This document shows positions 35,398 to 43,925 of a stretch of 64,000 nucleotides of DNA, in pieces (the stretch's first letter is position 1; each line of letters begins with the position of its first letter). The notes under the pieces were generated by a model. That model was given only the letters and a program-made list of their open reading frames with translations. It did no database searches and was not told the DNA's origin. The DNA is taken from contig NZ_WWFG01000002.1 of assembly GCF_026127265.1 (NCBI RefSeq), forward strand, positions 1,488,001 through 1,552,000. The letters run 5' to 3'. The position numbers were made by a program, and so were the translations under genes. The stretch is from Nostoc sp. KVJ3. GTDB lineage: Bacteria; Cyanobacteriota; Cyanobacteriia; Cyanobacteriales; Nostocaceae.

Positions 35398-36546
35398 TTA
35401 TCGAGATGCTTCTATAGATTTATTAGCTTCCTCGTAGAGTGCATTTAAGTAATCACGCTGACGTACACCTTGAATATTAGTGCGCTGTTCTAACAATCGA
35501 TAAAACACTAACCGAGCATCATTTTCACGCAATAGTACATCATTTCCAGCTTGCAAATTTTGATCTCGTACAGATTTTCTTGCTTCACTTTTGGCAGATT
35601 CTAGGTAGAATTGGAATAATTTTACAGCTTCTTCATCATTTCTTATGGGGGAAAGAGGAACTTCATTAGCAAGACGACCTCTAATGGCTGGAAGCATCTC
35701 ACGGTAACGATTAAGGGCATCTGTAGTTAGAGCAACCATTAAGAACAGATATTTAGGTAGTGCATCAATTAAAGCTCGCAGAGCCGATAAATATCTTAAA
35801 ACTATAGTTTTTGATAAGCTGAAATCTTGCTTTTCTAATTCATCTAGAAGAATAAAAATACCTTCTAGAGTTTTCATTTTTGAACCTAAATATACAATAT
35901 CTCTTAATGCTCTTGTTTTTGCTTCTACAGTATCTAGACGAAAATTTACTCCAAGTTCAGTATGATGAGTTTTCCTTACAGGTAATCCTAAAAGCCATTG
36001 ATATGCTAGAGATATACGCTCGTTTCGTTTTTCTTCTGACTTAACCTCTAATAAAGCCTTAAGCATTGTTTTAATTTCACTCATTCGCACAAATTCTAAT
36101 AATTTATCAATATCCCCTATCTTTTGTTTTTCCTTAGCAAGTGCATCAATTGAACGACGTAAATATTCTTCTCCTAAATTTTCAAATATAGATCTAATCA
36201 GTGGATCAAAAAATGGTTCTGGATCTGGAACGTATCTAATAACGAAAAAACCATGCGGAGAAAGTTTTTCACGCAAAGCATTTTCATACGCATTCAGAAG
36301 GTTAGTCTTACCAATTCCTTGGCTAGCAGTTATTGAAATTACATGAGACTTGCGATCTGAGTAAAATGTTTTTACCGCAGCATCAACTTGTTTATCTGCT
36401 TCTGTTGACATATGCGGATGACCACTGGTTTGTCCAGCACTGGGAAAAGGGTTACTCAATACACCAAACTTTTTGTAGAGCAATTTGGGTTGCTCTTCTG
36501 GTGCGTTAGCAGTCGCCTCATCTGTAAATAGATTTTCAAGAGGCAT
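35398..36546 (-). CDS. ORC/AAA-like P-loop ATPase, third gene of a putative defence unit
   Basis: 382 aa. A short N-terminal lead (KLLYKKFGVLSNPFPSAGQT) is typical of ORC/TniB-like ATPases that begin with a G/N-P-F motif. Walker A is TASQGIGKTNLL (K80-T81), Walker B is FILLDELEKQD (D235-E236), and ALTTDALNRY is a possible sensor-1 segment. The C-terminal region (LRENDARLVFYRLLEQRTNI) is helical. It overlaps the preceding PIN gene by 11 bp, so the two are translationally coupled. I infer a regulator or sensor ATPase that controls the nuclease; no closer family is recognised. Confidence 0.8.
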   Translation of the reverse strand: MPLENLFTDEATANAPEEQPKLLYKKFGVLSNPFPSAGQTSGHPHMSTEADKQVDAAVKTFYSDRKSHVISITASQGIGKTNLLNAYENALREKLSPHGFFVIRYVPDPEPFFDPLIRSIFENLGEEYLRRSIDALAKEKQKIGDIDKLLEFVRMSEIKTMLKALLEVKSEEKRNERISLAYQWLLGLPVRKTHHTELGVNFRLDTVEAKTRALRDIVYLGSKMKTLEGIFILLDELEKQDFSLSKTIVLRYLSALRALIDALPKYLFLMVALTTDALNRYREMLPAIRGRLANEVPLSPIRNDEEAVKLFQFYLESAKSEARKSVRDQNLQAGNDVLLRENDARLVFYRLLEQRTNIQGVRQRDYLNALYEEANKSIEASR

Positions 36547-38593
36547 TTTTAACTCCTTCTAGCTTGATACGTACAGCAGATGTACCAGGTATAAGAAAAT
36601 CTCCATGATACAGATAAACTTTTTCTAATTGGGGAAGTCTGTCACTTGTCTTAATTATCCACAAATCGTGCTGTTCAAAACGAGTATCTGGAGTAGACCC
36701 TTCAGCATAGACATTCACTAAGTTTTGTTCTTGCGCTTCTTTCACCAATTTTCTAGCCAATATGGGATGAACAGCATATCTAATAGCTAGTTCTTCTAAC
36801 CAGCGACCAGTAAGTATCCATTCTGTGTCTTCCTGTAAACGAATTAATTTATAAATATCTACTGCTAAATTAGCAAAATCTAGTGAATTAGGTATGTTAT
36901 CAGTGGCAACAATTTTTTGATTTTGTATATTCAACCAAGCACAGGCTGCTTCACCAAGCTTGATGTAGGTTGGTTTAGCTTTATTTGAAATTGGTAATGT
37001 GCTATATTCAACACTTCTGTTCTGATTTACATAGTTACATATTGCGTCAAATGATGGGGTTTTATTCAAATAATATAAAATTTTTATAGAGTCTTCGTTC
37101 AAGATACTTTCCCATAGAAGCTTTAGTAATTCTGTACATATAATTTTATTATCATTAAGCTCAATAAATTTTCCACTATGCAGAAAATTCTTATACAAAT
37201 TATAGCGAGATTGATGTGTTAAACCCAATTTTTCTTGAGCCTCTTGATTAGTTAGCTCTCCTTTGTCTACTAACATTTTCACTAGTAAGAACATCTGATC
37301 TGGACTAAATGCATATGTCTTAGCTATTGCTTCTATATTTTGCCTAGAAACTTCATCAGTCTGATCTTGGCTTTCTATGCCAGTTGCGTTTGATAGCGCA
37401 ATGAAGGTATTATTTGTCGTTGCAGAGGATATTCCAGAGTTAAAATTTCCCCATAGAAGATCATCTTTAACGTGAAGCGGTTGCCAGGTATATTCCCCGC
37501 TAGGTATGCCCCATAATTCTAATGACTCGTTAGTGTTGTAATTTTGTAAGCGCAGGCACCCAAAAGATACAGCTAATTCCCAAAGGACATCTGTCAGTGC
37601 TACTGTATATATTTCTTGACTGAAAGGATGAAACAGAGAGCCAGTCAGTTTTCTACTATCAAACTTAGGGACAGAACGAGATTCAAAAAAGAATACATCC
37701 ATTCCTTCAGCCAGCGTCATTCTAGCTAGACCTTGATCACTAGTAAGAAGGGCAAGTGGATGATCCGGTCGAACTAGGGTTTTAAAGCGTCGTGCAGTTT
37801 CTAAAATTAGACGATCAGCAAAACTTCTAGTTACATTTTGTAAACCTAGAGCTTTATCTTCAGAATCGCTACTAGGTGTCACAATACCTCTTAGGGGATC
37901 AGCACCTAAATCACCACGTTCTATTTCTGCATCTGAATGTAATTCTAGACGAAGTAAAGTTCTTTGCCCTCCTTGACTAAGAAGATGTTGACGAAGTGTT
38001 GCAGGGTTATTTTTAGTTTTGTTCTTATTTTCATTACTCCAGCGAATTTTAGAAAGATAATTATCTACTTGTGTAACTATTTCCATGTGAACTATCGCTG
38101 GTACTTTAATTCTTACCCAAGGCGTAAGAAAGCGACATAAAAAATCAAGTCCTCCTTGGTGAACTGCTGATGTATCTGTAACAACTGTGATCGGCTTATG
38201 TAAAGGTATTTTGGAAATCGTTTCAACATCAAAAATCGGTAGAAGTAGGAAAGTCCTCCGCAATACATCCTGTAATCCTTCCCTGAAAGCTTTTTGAACA
38301 CTATCTTTATTCTGTTGACTATCAAGAGCTTTAGTAATATTTTCATCGAGCTTTTCTGAAGAGAGTAGTTGCAATTCAAACCCACCAAATTTAGCAGCAC
38401 AATACTCATCATATCTAGTCTCATTCTCAGGAGATTTACCTCCCGGTTGTAATGTAATAGTCCCAATATTTACCCATTTGTCACGCCCAAAACAAATATC
38501 TTCACCAAGAAATATTTCAAATGGCTCTCCATTCTTACCTATTTGGGCGATAAATTTTAGTGCATCTTCTTTACTCAACAATTTTAATACCAT
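36536..38593 (-). CDS. PIN-domain nuclease with C-terminal winged-helix-like region, second gene of a putative defence unit
   Basis: 685 aa. After about 130 residues of unknown fold a PIN-like nuclease domain is visible: VVTDTSAVHQGGLDFL (D140), VPAIVHMEIVTQ (E171), FADRLILETARRF (D260) and LALLTSDQGLARM (D286), the four acidic positions in order. The middle part (DVLWELAVSFGCLRLQ...ELWGIPSGEYTW) is unfamiliar. Around residues 425-475 a helix-turn-helix-like stretch occurs (DKGELTNQEAQEKLGLTHQS). The C-terminal 200 residues are helical. A PIN nuclease this large coupled to an ATPase suggests an effector rather than a VapC toxin. Confidence 0.75.
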   Translation of the reverse strand: MVLKLLSKEDALKFIAQIGKNGEPFEIFLGEDICFGRDKWVNIGTITLQPGGKSPENETRYDEYCAAKFGGFELQLLSSEKLDENITKALDSQQNKDSVQKAFREGLQDVLRRTFLLLPIFDVETISKIPLHKPITVVTDTSAVHQGGLDFLCRFLTPWVRIKVPAIVHMEIVTQVDNYLSKIRWSNENKNKTKNNPATLRQHLLSQGGQRTLLRLELHSDAEIERGDLGADPLRGIVTPSSDSEDKALGLQNVTRSFADRLILETARRFKTLVRPDHPLALLTSDQGLARMTLAEGMDVFFFESRSVPKFDSRKLTGSLFHPFSQEIYTVALTDVLWELAVSFGCLRLQNYNTNESLELWGIPSGEYTWQPLHVKDDLLWGNFNSGISSATTNNTFIALSNATGIESQDQTDEVSRQNIEAIAKTYAFSPDQMFLLVKMLVDKGELTNQEAQEKLGLTHQSRYNLYKNFLHSGKFIELNDNKIICTELLKLLWESILNEDSIKILYYLNKTPSFDAICNYVNQNRSVEYSTLPISNKAKPTYIKLGEAACAWLNIQNQKIVATDNIPNSLDFANLAVDIYKLIRLQEDTEWILTGRWLEELAIRYAVHPILARKLVKEAQEQNLVNVYAEGSTPDTRFEQHDLWIIKTSDRLPQLEKVYLYHGDFLIPGTSAVRIKLEGVKNAS

Positions 38594-38605
38594 ATGCTTA
38601 TTATT

Positions 38606-39058
38606 TTAATGAAGGGACACATTGACATCTGGAACATTAACAAACGTATCACACACCCACTGAATATGCTGGCGTAAGGCCAGAAGTTGATGTTGACGAA
38701 GATTTACACTATCAGCATTAGATAAGCGTCCAAACTCTTCTGAGTCACTCCAAGATGATTCATCGTTAGATAATATCTCGTCTATTACTTGGATAACTTG
38801 CTTAAACTGCTCAATTCCACGTTTTTCTGGTTTTGTTTCTAGGGTAAACTTTTCAATTAATTCTTCTCTTAGTCGCTGAGTTTGATCACTGCTAGTCACT
38901 GATCCAAAGGGATCTCCAAATGGTTCCCAAGAATAAATAGGATCTTGATAAAATGTCGGTTCAACTAAAGTATTTGTATTGGTATCAAAGTATTTTTTTT
39001 CCCAACGACAAGGTTTCCAAACAACAAGCTTTAATGGACTTGAACTATTGCTGTTCAC
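38606..39058 (-). CDS. Small protein of unknown function, first gene of the PIN/ATPase unit
   Basis: 150 aa from a GTG start (MNSNSSSPLKLVVWKPCRWE). The N-terminal part is Trp/aromatic-rich (FYQDPIYSWEPFGDPFGSV); the C-terminal part is helical and acidic (EQFKQVIQVIDEILSNDESS, LLALRQHIQWVCDTFVNVPD). No family is recognised. It ends 12 bp before the PIN nuclease gene, so all three genes form one operon. It could be a specificity, sensor or inhibitor component. Confidence 0.65.
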   Translation of the reverse strand: MNSNSSSPLKLVVWKPCRWEKKYFDTNTNTLVEPTFYQDPIYSWEPFGDPFGSVTSSDQTQRLREELIEKFTLETKPEKRGIEQFKQVIQVIDEILSNDESSWSDSEEFGRLSNADSVNLRQHQLLALRQHIQWVCDTFVNVPDVNVSLH

Positions 39059-39253
39059 AAGAATTAATTCTCCAAGCTAAATTATTAATTAATAGTGAGA
39101 TTAAATCTAACTGTCAAATGACTTTCCATTTATGAATCATACATTCTGAGGCTCAAGTCAAAACTTGACTGAATTTTTTGGTTATTATAATCATAATTGC
39201 AACTTGACTACACTTTCTCAAAAGAGAGGTGCGATCGCTCGGCTTCTGCTTGC

Positions 39254-39269
39254 ATTATGCTAGCATAAT
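39254..39269 (+). promoter_or_regulatory. Palindromic operator of toxin-antitoxin pair
   Basis: The perfect 16-bp palindrome ATTATGCTAGCATAAT lies 26 bp before the antitoxin ATG. Such a site is expected for FitA/VapB ribbon-helix-helix autorepression. Confidence 0.6.
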
Positions 39270-39295
39270 AATCAATCCTACTTTGAGGTAAAGTA

Positions 39296-39562
39296 ATGGC
39301 TACCCTTTATGTAAGAAATTTACCCGATGATTTGTATGCCAAGCTGCAAGAGTTAGCGGTATCTCAGCACCGTTCAATTAACGCCCAAGTTATAACTCTG
39401 TTGGAACAAGCTTTAAAAACTGAAGCACAGCAAATAGAAGACCAGAAACGCCAGAATGTACTTAAAGTCCTAGAAGAAAGTCGCCAGCGTCGCCGTGTAA
39501 ATCCAGCGGACTTCGGATTACCTGATAGTACTCAACTGATTCGAGAAGACCGGGACAGATGA
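39296..39562 (+). CDS. FitA/VapB-type ribbon-helix-helix antitoxin
   Basis: 88 aa: ATLYVRNLPDDLYAKLQELA is the classical RHH N-terminus (beta strand then helix), and HRSINAQVITLLEQAL the second helix. The C-terminal toxin-binding tail is rich in Arg/Glu (RQRRRVNPADFGLP). AGGT precedes the ATG. The stop overlaps the toxin start (ATGA). It neutralises the adjacent PIN nuclease and represses the operon. Confidence 0.9.
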   Translation: MATLYVRNLPDDLYAKLQELAVSQHRSINAQVITLLEQALKTEAQQIEDQKRQNVLKVLEESRQRRRVNPADFGLPDSTQLIREDRDR

Positions 39563-40017
39563 CAACCCCTCTAAGATGCGTGTTAGATACCAGTGTGTGT
39601 ATCAAGTATTTTATCGCTGATCCATTAACCCCCAAAGTTAATCAACTTTTCGACCATTTTGCCAATCCACAGACGGAAATTTTTGTTCCAGACCTTTTTT
39701 ACATTGAGTGTGCTAACGCCTTATTGAAGTATGTCCGTGCAAGGATGTACACTGCTGCTGAGGTTCAGACAGATTTAGCCACCCTCAAAGCTTTTCCGTT
39801 GCGTGTTGTCTCGACGGCTGATTTGATGGCTGATGCAGTTGCGATCGCATTAAATTATGGAATCTCCGCCTACGATGGCTCTTATGTCGCACTTTCACAG
39901 CAGATAGGTACTACTTTGCTGACTCTCGACGGTAAGTTAGTAAAGGCAATAGCCGCTTCGTCTTACAATGTTTGCTCGTTTAATGACTTCGAGGTTCCGC
40001 CGTTGGAGTCAATTTAA
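39559..40017 (+). CDS. PIN-domain toxin (VapC/FitB-type)
   Basis: 152 aa. Acidic catalytic positions appear in CVLDTSVCIKYF, FYIECANALLKY, GISAYDGSYVALS and LLTLDGKLVKA, in the order of VapC ribonucleases. It probably cleaves tRNA or mRNA when freed from antitoxin. The pair appears intact, unlike the broken pair at 20-21 kb. It is followed closely by a thioesterase gene. Confidence 0.9.
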   Translation: MTTPLRCVLDTSVCIKYFIADPLTPKVNQLFDHFANPQTEIFVPDLFYIECANALLKYVRARMYTAAEVQTDLATLKAFPLRVVSTADLMADAVAIALNYGISAYDGSYVALSQQIGTTLLTLDGKLVKAIAASSYNVCSFNDFEVPPLESI

Positions 40018-40033
40018 TATTCAATTATCAAAA

Positions 40034-40477
40034 ATGTCTTTTACTTATAACCGCACGGTTCGCTTTCAAGATACTGATGCTGCTGGGGTAGTTTATTTTG
40101 CTAATATTTTGGCTATTTGTCATGCAGCTTATGAAGAATCTTTAGAAGCTTCAAGTATTAATCTCAAAGATTTTTTTACTAATCCGTCTGTGGGGTTTCC
40201 TATTGTTCATACTAGTGTCGATTTTTTGCGCCCTATGTTTGTCGGGGACAAGTTGCTGATTAGCTTAATTCCCCAAAAAATAGGTGTTGAGAAGTTTGAA
40301 ATTACTTATGAAATTACTGTGGGTGAGGTGGTAGTTGCTAAGGCTATTACTCGTCATGTTTGTATTGATGTGAGTAGTAGAAGTAAGCGGGAATTACCTG
40401 ATGAGATTATTCAATGGTTGGAGACGAACCGCAGAGACGCAGAGAAGCCAGTGCGTTGCGGGGGTTCCCCCAGTTGA
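40034..40477 (+). CDS. 1,4-dihydroxy-2-naphthoyl-CoA hydrolase (hotdog thioesterase)
   Basis: 147 aa hotdog thioesterase starting MSFTYNRTVRFQDTDAAGVV; the motif FQDTDAAGVVYFANIL..HAAYEE carries the catalytic Asp of the 4-hydroxybenzoyl-CoA thioesterase type. Next to menE/menC/menA it is best assigned as the DHNA-CoA thioesterase of phylloquinone synthesis (Synechocystis slr0204 type). The last about 16 residues (RRDAEKPVRCGGSPS) come from repeat DNA that has extended the frame; related proteins end near IQWLE. Start: the ATG after the toxin stop, not the longer overlapping frame. Confidence 0.85.
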   Translation: MSFTYNRTVRFQDTDAAGVVYFANILAICHAAYEESLEASSINLKDFFTNPSVGFPIVHTSVDFLRPMFVGDKLLISLIPQKIGVEKFEITYEITVGEVVVAKAITRHVCIDVSSRSKRELPDEIIQWLETNRRDAEKPVRCGGSPS

Positions 40478-40500
40478 AGCAACTGGCGTGGCGCAGAAAG
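40428..40500. repeat. Nostoc interspersed repeat entering the thioesterase 3' end
   Basis: CCGCAGAGACGCAGAGAAGC followed by AGTTGAAGCAACTGGCGTGG is a familiar repeat-type sequence. It begins within the last codons of the thioesterase and continues past its stop. Confidence 0.6.
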
Positions 40501-40517
40501 AAGAAAGTATAGAGAGA

Positions 40518-41915
40518 TTATGTAATGGAATTTTGAAGGAATTCTGTGGCGATTTGTTGTAACTGTTGGCGGTTAATTTTACCTTGGGAGTTGCGGGGTA
40601 AGTTTTGCTGGGGAATCCAATATTTTGGGATTTTAAATTTGCTGAGTTTGTCTTTGAGTAGGGTTTGGATTTTTAAGGCAGAGGTATCTGATTTTTTGGG
40701 GATGTAAATCGCTGTTAAGGCTTGTCCCCAGTGTTTATCTGGGATGCCGATGACACAAATATCGTCAACCATTTGAGTTGCTTGTATAGCTGATTCAATC
40801 TCTATCGGGTAAATATTTTCGCCACCTGTAATAATTTTGTCGCTGTCACGTCCGACTATATTTAAATGACCTTGTTCGTCTAAAAAACCTAAATCATCTA
40901 CTTGGAAATAAGTTTGATTTTCTCTAGTTATAGGATAGTAACCAAGGGATAAAGATTGAGCATGAATGGTGATATTTCCGATTTGATTGGAATTTAAAAT
41001 TTCGCCTTGCTGATTGCGAATAGTTACTTTTGCATGGGGAAGAATTTGACCACTGCTAATTTTACCGTCGAGAAAATCATCTGGTTTGAGGGTGGCAATT
41101 TGAGAGGCGGTTTCTGTCATACCATAAGTAGGTGCTAACCAGATGCGGTGAAATCTGGCTTTTTCTAGTAGTTCGTTCCATGCTGGCGCACCTCCTAAAA
41201 GTACAGTATTAAATTGGGATAGCCATTCAATTAATTCGGGATTTTGTAGAAGGCGTTGTAACTGTGTTGGTACTAAAGATATTAAATATTCTGATTGTTT
41301 AATATTAAATATTTTACCAGATTCTACATCTTTAAATGCTTGAATAGCTAGTTTGCCTCCGGTGGTGAAAGAACGTATAAATTGCATTAAACCGCTAACG
41401 TGATATAACGGCAACATACAAAATGAATTGACCTGTTTTAGTTGAAAATATTCTGTAAACCCTTGTACTGATGCTGTGAGAGTTTCCCAAGTATGGATGG
41501 CAAATTTAATCTGTCCCGATGAACCACCTGTAGGAATCATGATGTGATCGGGCATTGGGCATTGGTAATTATTTCCATTCCCTATTCCCCATTCCCTATT
41601 CCCTATTCCCAAAATAATGTCTGGTTTTACTAAATCAAAGACTTGTTGCCATTCTTGTGTTCCCCAATCGGGGTTACAAAGAAAAACTGGACAATTTGCT
41701 GCACAAGCGGCAATAAAACTTGCTAGAAACCGTAATGGTTCGCGTTCAGCTAAGATGATTTTTGGTGGCGTTCCACACGCTGATAATTGTGTTAGTTCTA
41801 AATATAATTCTTGAGCTATTTGATTAAATTGATGGCTGTCATAACCGATAAGCCAATCATCCTGAGCCAGGTTATTAAGATAGTCTAAAGGTCGTTCCAT
41901 AAAGTTTGAAACCAC
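40518..41915 (-). CDS. menE: O-succinylbenzoate-CoA ligase
   Basis: Activates o-succinylbenzoate to its CoA thioester in phylloquinone synthesis. 465 aa AMP-forming ligase with MIPTGGSSGQIKFA (P-loop), APTYGMTETASQIATL, DLGFLDEQGHLNIVGRDSDK, IITGGENIYPIEIE and the C-terminal PRNSQGKINRQQL with the catalytic Lys. Residues 103-116 (GIGNREWGIGNGNN) are encoded by a GAATAGG/GAATGGG heptamer repeat inserted in frame before the P-loop. The 3' end of menC overlaps its start by 31 bp. Confidence 0.93.
   Translation of the reverse strand: MVSNFMERPLDYLNNLAQDDWLIGYDSHQFNQIAQELYLELTQLSACGTPPKIILAEREPLRFLASFIAACAANCPVFLCNPDWGTQEWQQVFDLVKPDIILGIGNREWGIGNGNNYQCPMPDHIMIPTGGSSGQIKFAIHTWETLTASVQGFTEYFQLKQVNSFCMLPLYHVSGLMQFIRSFTTGGKLAIQAFKDVESGKIFNIKQSEYLISLVPTQLQRLLQNPELIEWLSQFNTVLLGGAPAWNELLEKARFHRIWLAPTYGMTETASQIATLKPDDFLDGKISSGQILPHAKVTIRNQQGEILNSNQIGNITIHAQSLSLGYYPITRENQTYFQVDDLGFLDEQGHLNIVGRDSDKIITGGENIYPIEIESAIQATQMVDDICVIGIPDKHWGQALTAIYIPKKSDTSALKIQTLLKDKLSKFKIPKYWIPQQNLPRNSQGKINRQQLQQIATEFLQNSIT
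41551..41612. repeat. Heptamer array inside menE
   Basis: About four TTCCCTA/TTCCCCA units preceded by GGGCATTGGGCATTGG, the same type as intergenic heptamer repeats. It lies in frame within the menE coding sequence. Confidence 0.85.
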
Positions 41916-42913
41916 GTTTCTTCTTGTTCAAAAAAATGGTCGATGCCAAAACCAATTGCCCTGTTATTTCGGGATAATTCGGCTGCTAGTTGGAGTGCTG
42001 CAAGTCTAGCGATCGCAGTTTCAAATACTGATGAGAATACAGTATCAATTTGATGCTGGTGGCAAAACTTTCTCAGACGAGATGGCGATCCCACTATTAC
42101 AGGCTTTATCACAAAAATCCCTCGCCAACCTTGTTGATGACAGGCGGCGAGTTGTCCAAGTGTGGCGACAGATTCATCTAAAGCGATCGCAGTTTCATAA
42201 CTCGTACTCAATTCCAACATCTGCTGAAACTGCTGTACAGGTAGCGGTTGTTCGATAAATTCAATTTCTATGGGTTGTTCTCCATTTGCCTTGAGATTGT
42301 CACAATTAGACAGCCATAACTTAGCTTCTTCATAGGTGAGGCCACCGTTGGCATCTAATCGCAGTTTCGTAGAGGCTGGTAGGGTGTGTATTAGTGACTC
42401 AAAAATTTTTAGTTCATCAGCGATCGCATCTACTCCAATTTTCCATTTAAACGTGCGATATCCACGCTGCCATAGAGTTTCCCATTGACTTAAAGCTGCT
42501 TCCCCAGATGGTAATAAACCACTGAAATATGGGGCATGGGACATTGAAAAGAATTCATTCCCCCAGTTCACACTCTCCACTCCAGTACAGACGCGATTAA
42601 TCGCGTCTCTCCTACTCCCCACTCCCTCTAAAGCTGACTCAAAGCCAAATTGACAAGCAGGTAACTCATCTGAGATAGAAAAAATTCTTTCGGCTGTGAT
42701 TTCTTGTGGGAGTTGGCGACAAAAATCTAAGGCTTGTTCTAGGGTTTCGGAACCAAACCAGCTAATGGGAGCAATTTCTCCCCAGCCGAGTTTACCTGAT
42801 TCATCGGTAAGGCGGAGGATAATACCTTCACGAATATCCCATCTACCATGATTGGTGGTAAGCGATCGCAAAAATCTTCGCCGATAAGGACGAAATTCAA
42901 ATCTATATGTCAT
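41885..42913 (-). CDS. menC: o-Succinylbenzoate synthase
   Basis: Dehydrates SHCHC to o-succinylbenzoate; enolase superfamily. 342 aa with YRFEFRPYRRRF at the N-terminus, the KxK catalytic motif in RTFKWKIGVD, metal ligands in KLRLDANGGLTYEEA, IEFIEQPLP and IALDESVATL, and a second Lys in GIFVIKPVIVG. Residues about 96-132 are a foreign-looking peptide (GSRRDAINRVCTGVESV...) encoded by repeat DNA containing GACGCGATTAATCGCGTC. The protein is in frame throughout, so it is probably functional. It overlaps menE by 31 bp. Confidence 0.92.
   Translation of the reverse strand: MTYRFEFRPYRRRFLRSLTTNHGRWDIREGIILRLTDESGKLGWGEIAPISWFGSETLEQALDFCRQLPQEITAERIFSISDELPACQFGFESALEGVGSRRDAINRVCTGVESVNWGNEFFSMSHAPYFSGLLPSGEAALSQWETLWQRGYRTFKWKIGVDAIADELKIFESLIHTLPASTKLRLDANGGLTYEEAKLWLSNCDNLKANGEQPIEIEFIEQPLPVQQFQQMLELSTSYETAIALDESVATLGQLAACHQQGWRGIFVIKPVIVGSPSRLRKFCHQHQIDTVFSSVFETAIARLAALQLAAELSRNNRAIGFGIDHFFEQEETWFQTLWNDL
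42582..42625. repeat. 18-bp palindromic repeat inside menC
   Basis: GACGCGATTAATCGCGTC at 42590-42607 with flanks GTACA and TCTCC, identical in core to the intergenic copy at 23448-23465. Confidence 0.85.
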
Positions 42914-42953
42914 TTGTCATTTGCCATTCTCCCACTGCCCAATGCCCCATGCC

Positions 42954-43850
42954 CTAGAGAATAAATCCCAAGCCCAACAGCAAGCAAGCCCAGAAATGCA
43001 CGGCTACGGCGATGAATTTACAGTTACTAACTTTGTCCGGCTGGTTGTGATTTTCTTGAACGTGGCGGCATAATTTGACAGCAAAGGGTAAACTTACCCA
43101 ACTCAGCAATGTCCAAGCTGGAAAAATCCCCAATAGTACAAATAGCAAGGTTAAGGGATAAATGCTAGCAGTAAACCAAACTAGCAGTTGCGCCCCTTTT
43201 TGGGTTCCTAGACGGACGATAGGCGATCGCTTACCTGCGGCTATGTCATCCTTAACTTGGTGAAAGTGTGAGCAAAACAAAATTAAGGTTGTGGCAATCC
43301 CGACAATCACTGAAGCTGCTAAACTTGTCATTGACCAAGTTTGAGTCTGGCTGTAATATGCTGCCTCAACTGCTAAGGGGCCAAAGGCAAAAAAGCAAAG
43401 AATCTCGCCTAAACCCTGATATCCTAAACGAAAGGGAGGGCCTTGGTACATATAGCCCAAACCACAGCATAGTAGAATCATGCCGATCACAGTTAGGTCT
43501 TGTTGCCAAAAAGCGATCGCTAGTATGCCCAGCAATCCCAAACCTAAACACAAATTTCCTATCCAAAATATTAATAGCTTATTGCTAGTCAAATTCACCA
43601 GAGAATGGTGCTTATTTTGATCGATACCTGTTTCGGAATCAAAGACATCATTACTGATATTTTCCCAGGCTAGAATTAAAATTGCCGCAGCTATAAAAGT
43701 AGAAAATACTACACCATTGAAATTTTTAGTTTCGGCATAAGCTACTGCTGTTCCTACCCAAATGGGCATAATGGCAACGCTGTACATTGGCGGTTTAATC
43801 GCTGCCATCCATAACTTAGTGTTGGGATATAAAATTTGCTTGGTAGTCAT
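42954..43850 (-). CDS. menA: 1,4-dihydroxy-2-naphthoate phytyltransferase
   Basis: UbiA-family prenyltransferase that attaches phytyl to DHNA in the membrane. 298 aa from ATG (MTTKQILYPNTKLWMAAIKP); a TTG three codons upstream is less likely. The two Asp-rich motifs are NISNDVFDSETGID and VKDDIAAGKRSP, with about eight helices. GPPFRLGYQGLGEILCFFAFG is the conserved mid-loop. It precedes menC after 40 bp, so menA-menC-menE form one operon reading leftward. Confidence 0.93.
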   Translation of the reverse strand: MTTKQILYPNTKLWMAAIKPPMYSVAIMPIWVGTAVAYAETKNFNGVVFSTFIAAAILILAWENISNDVFDSETGIDQNKHHSLVNLTSNKLLIFWIGNLCLGLGLLGILAIAFWQQDLTVIGMILLCCGLGYMYQGPPFRLGYQGLGEILCFFAFGPLAVEAAYYSQTQTWSMTSLAASVIVGIATTLILFCSHFHQVKDDIAAGKRSPIVRLGTQKGAQLLVWFTASIYPLTLLFVLLGIFPAWTLLSWVSLPFAVKLCRHVQENHNQPDKVSNCKFIAVAVHFWACLLLGLGFIL

Positions 43851-43925
43851 AAGTTGCAATTAATTAAATTACCGGAATATTACTTACACTTTAGATTTTA
43901 TGATTTAAAGACACACTAGATATGG

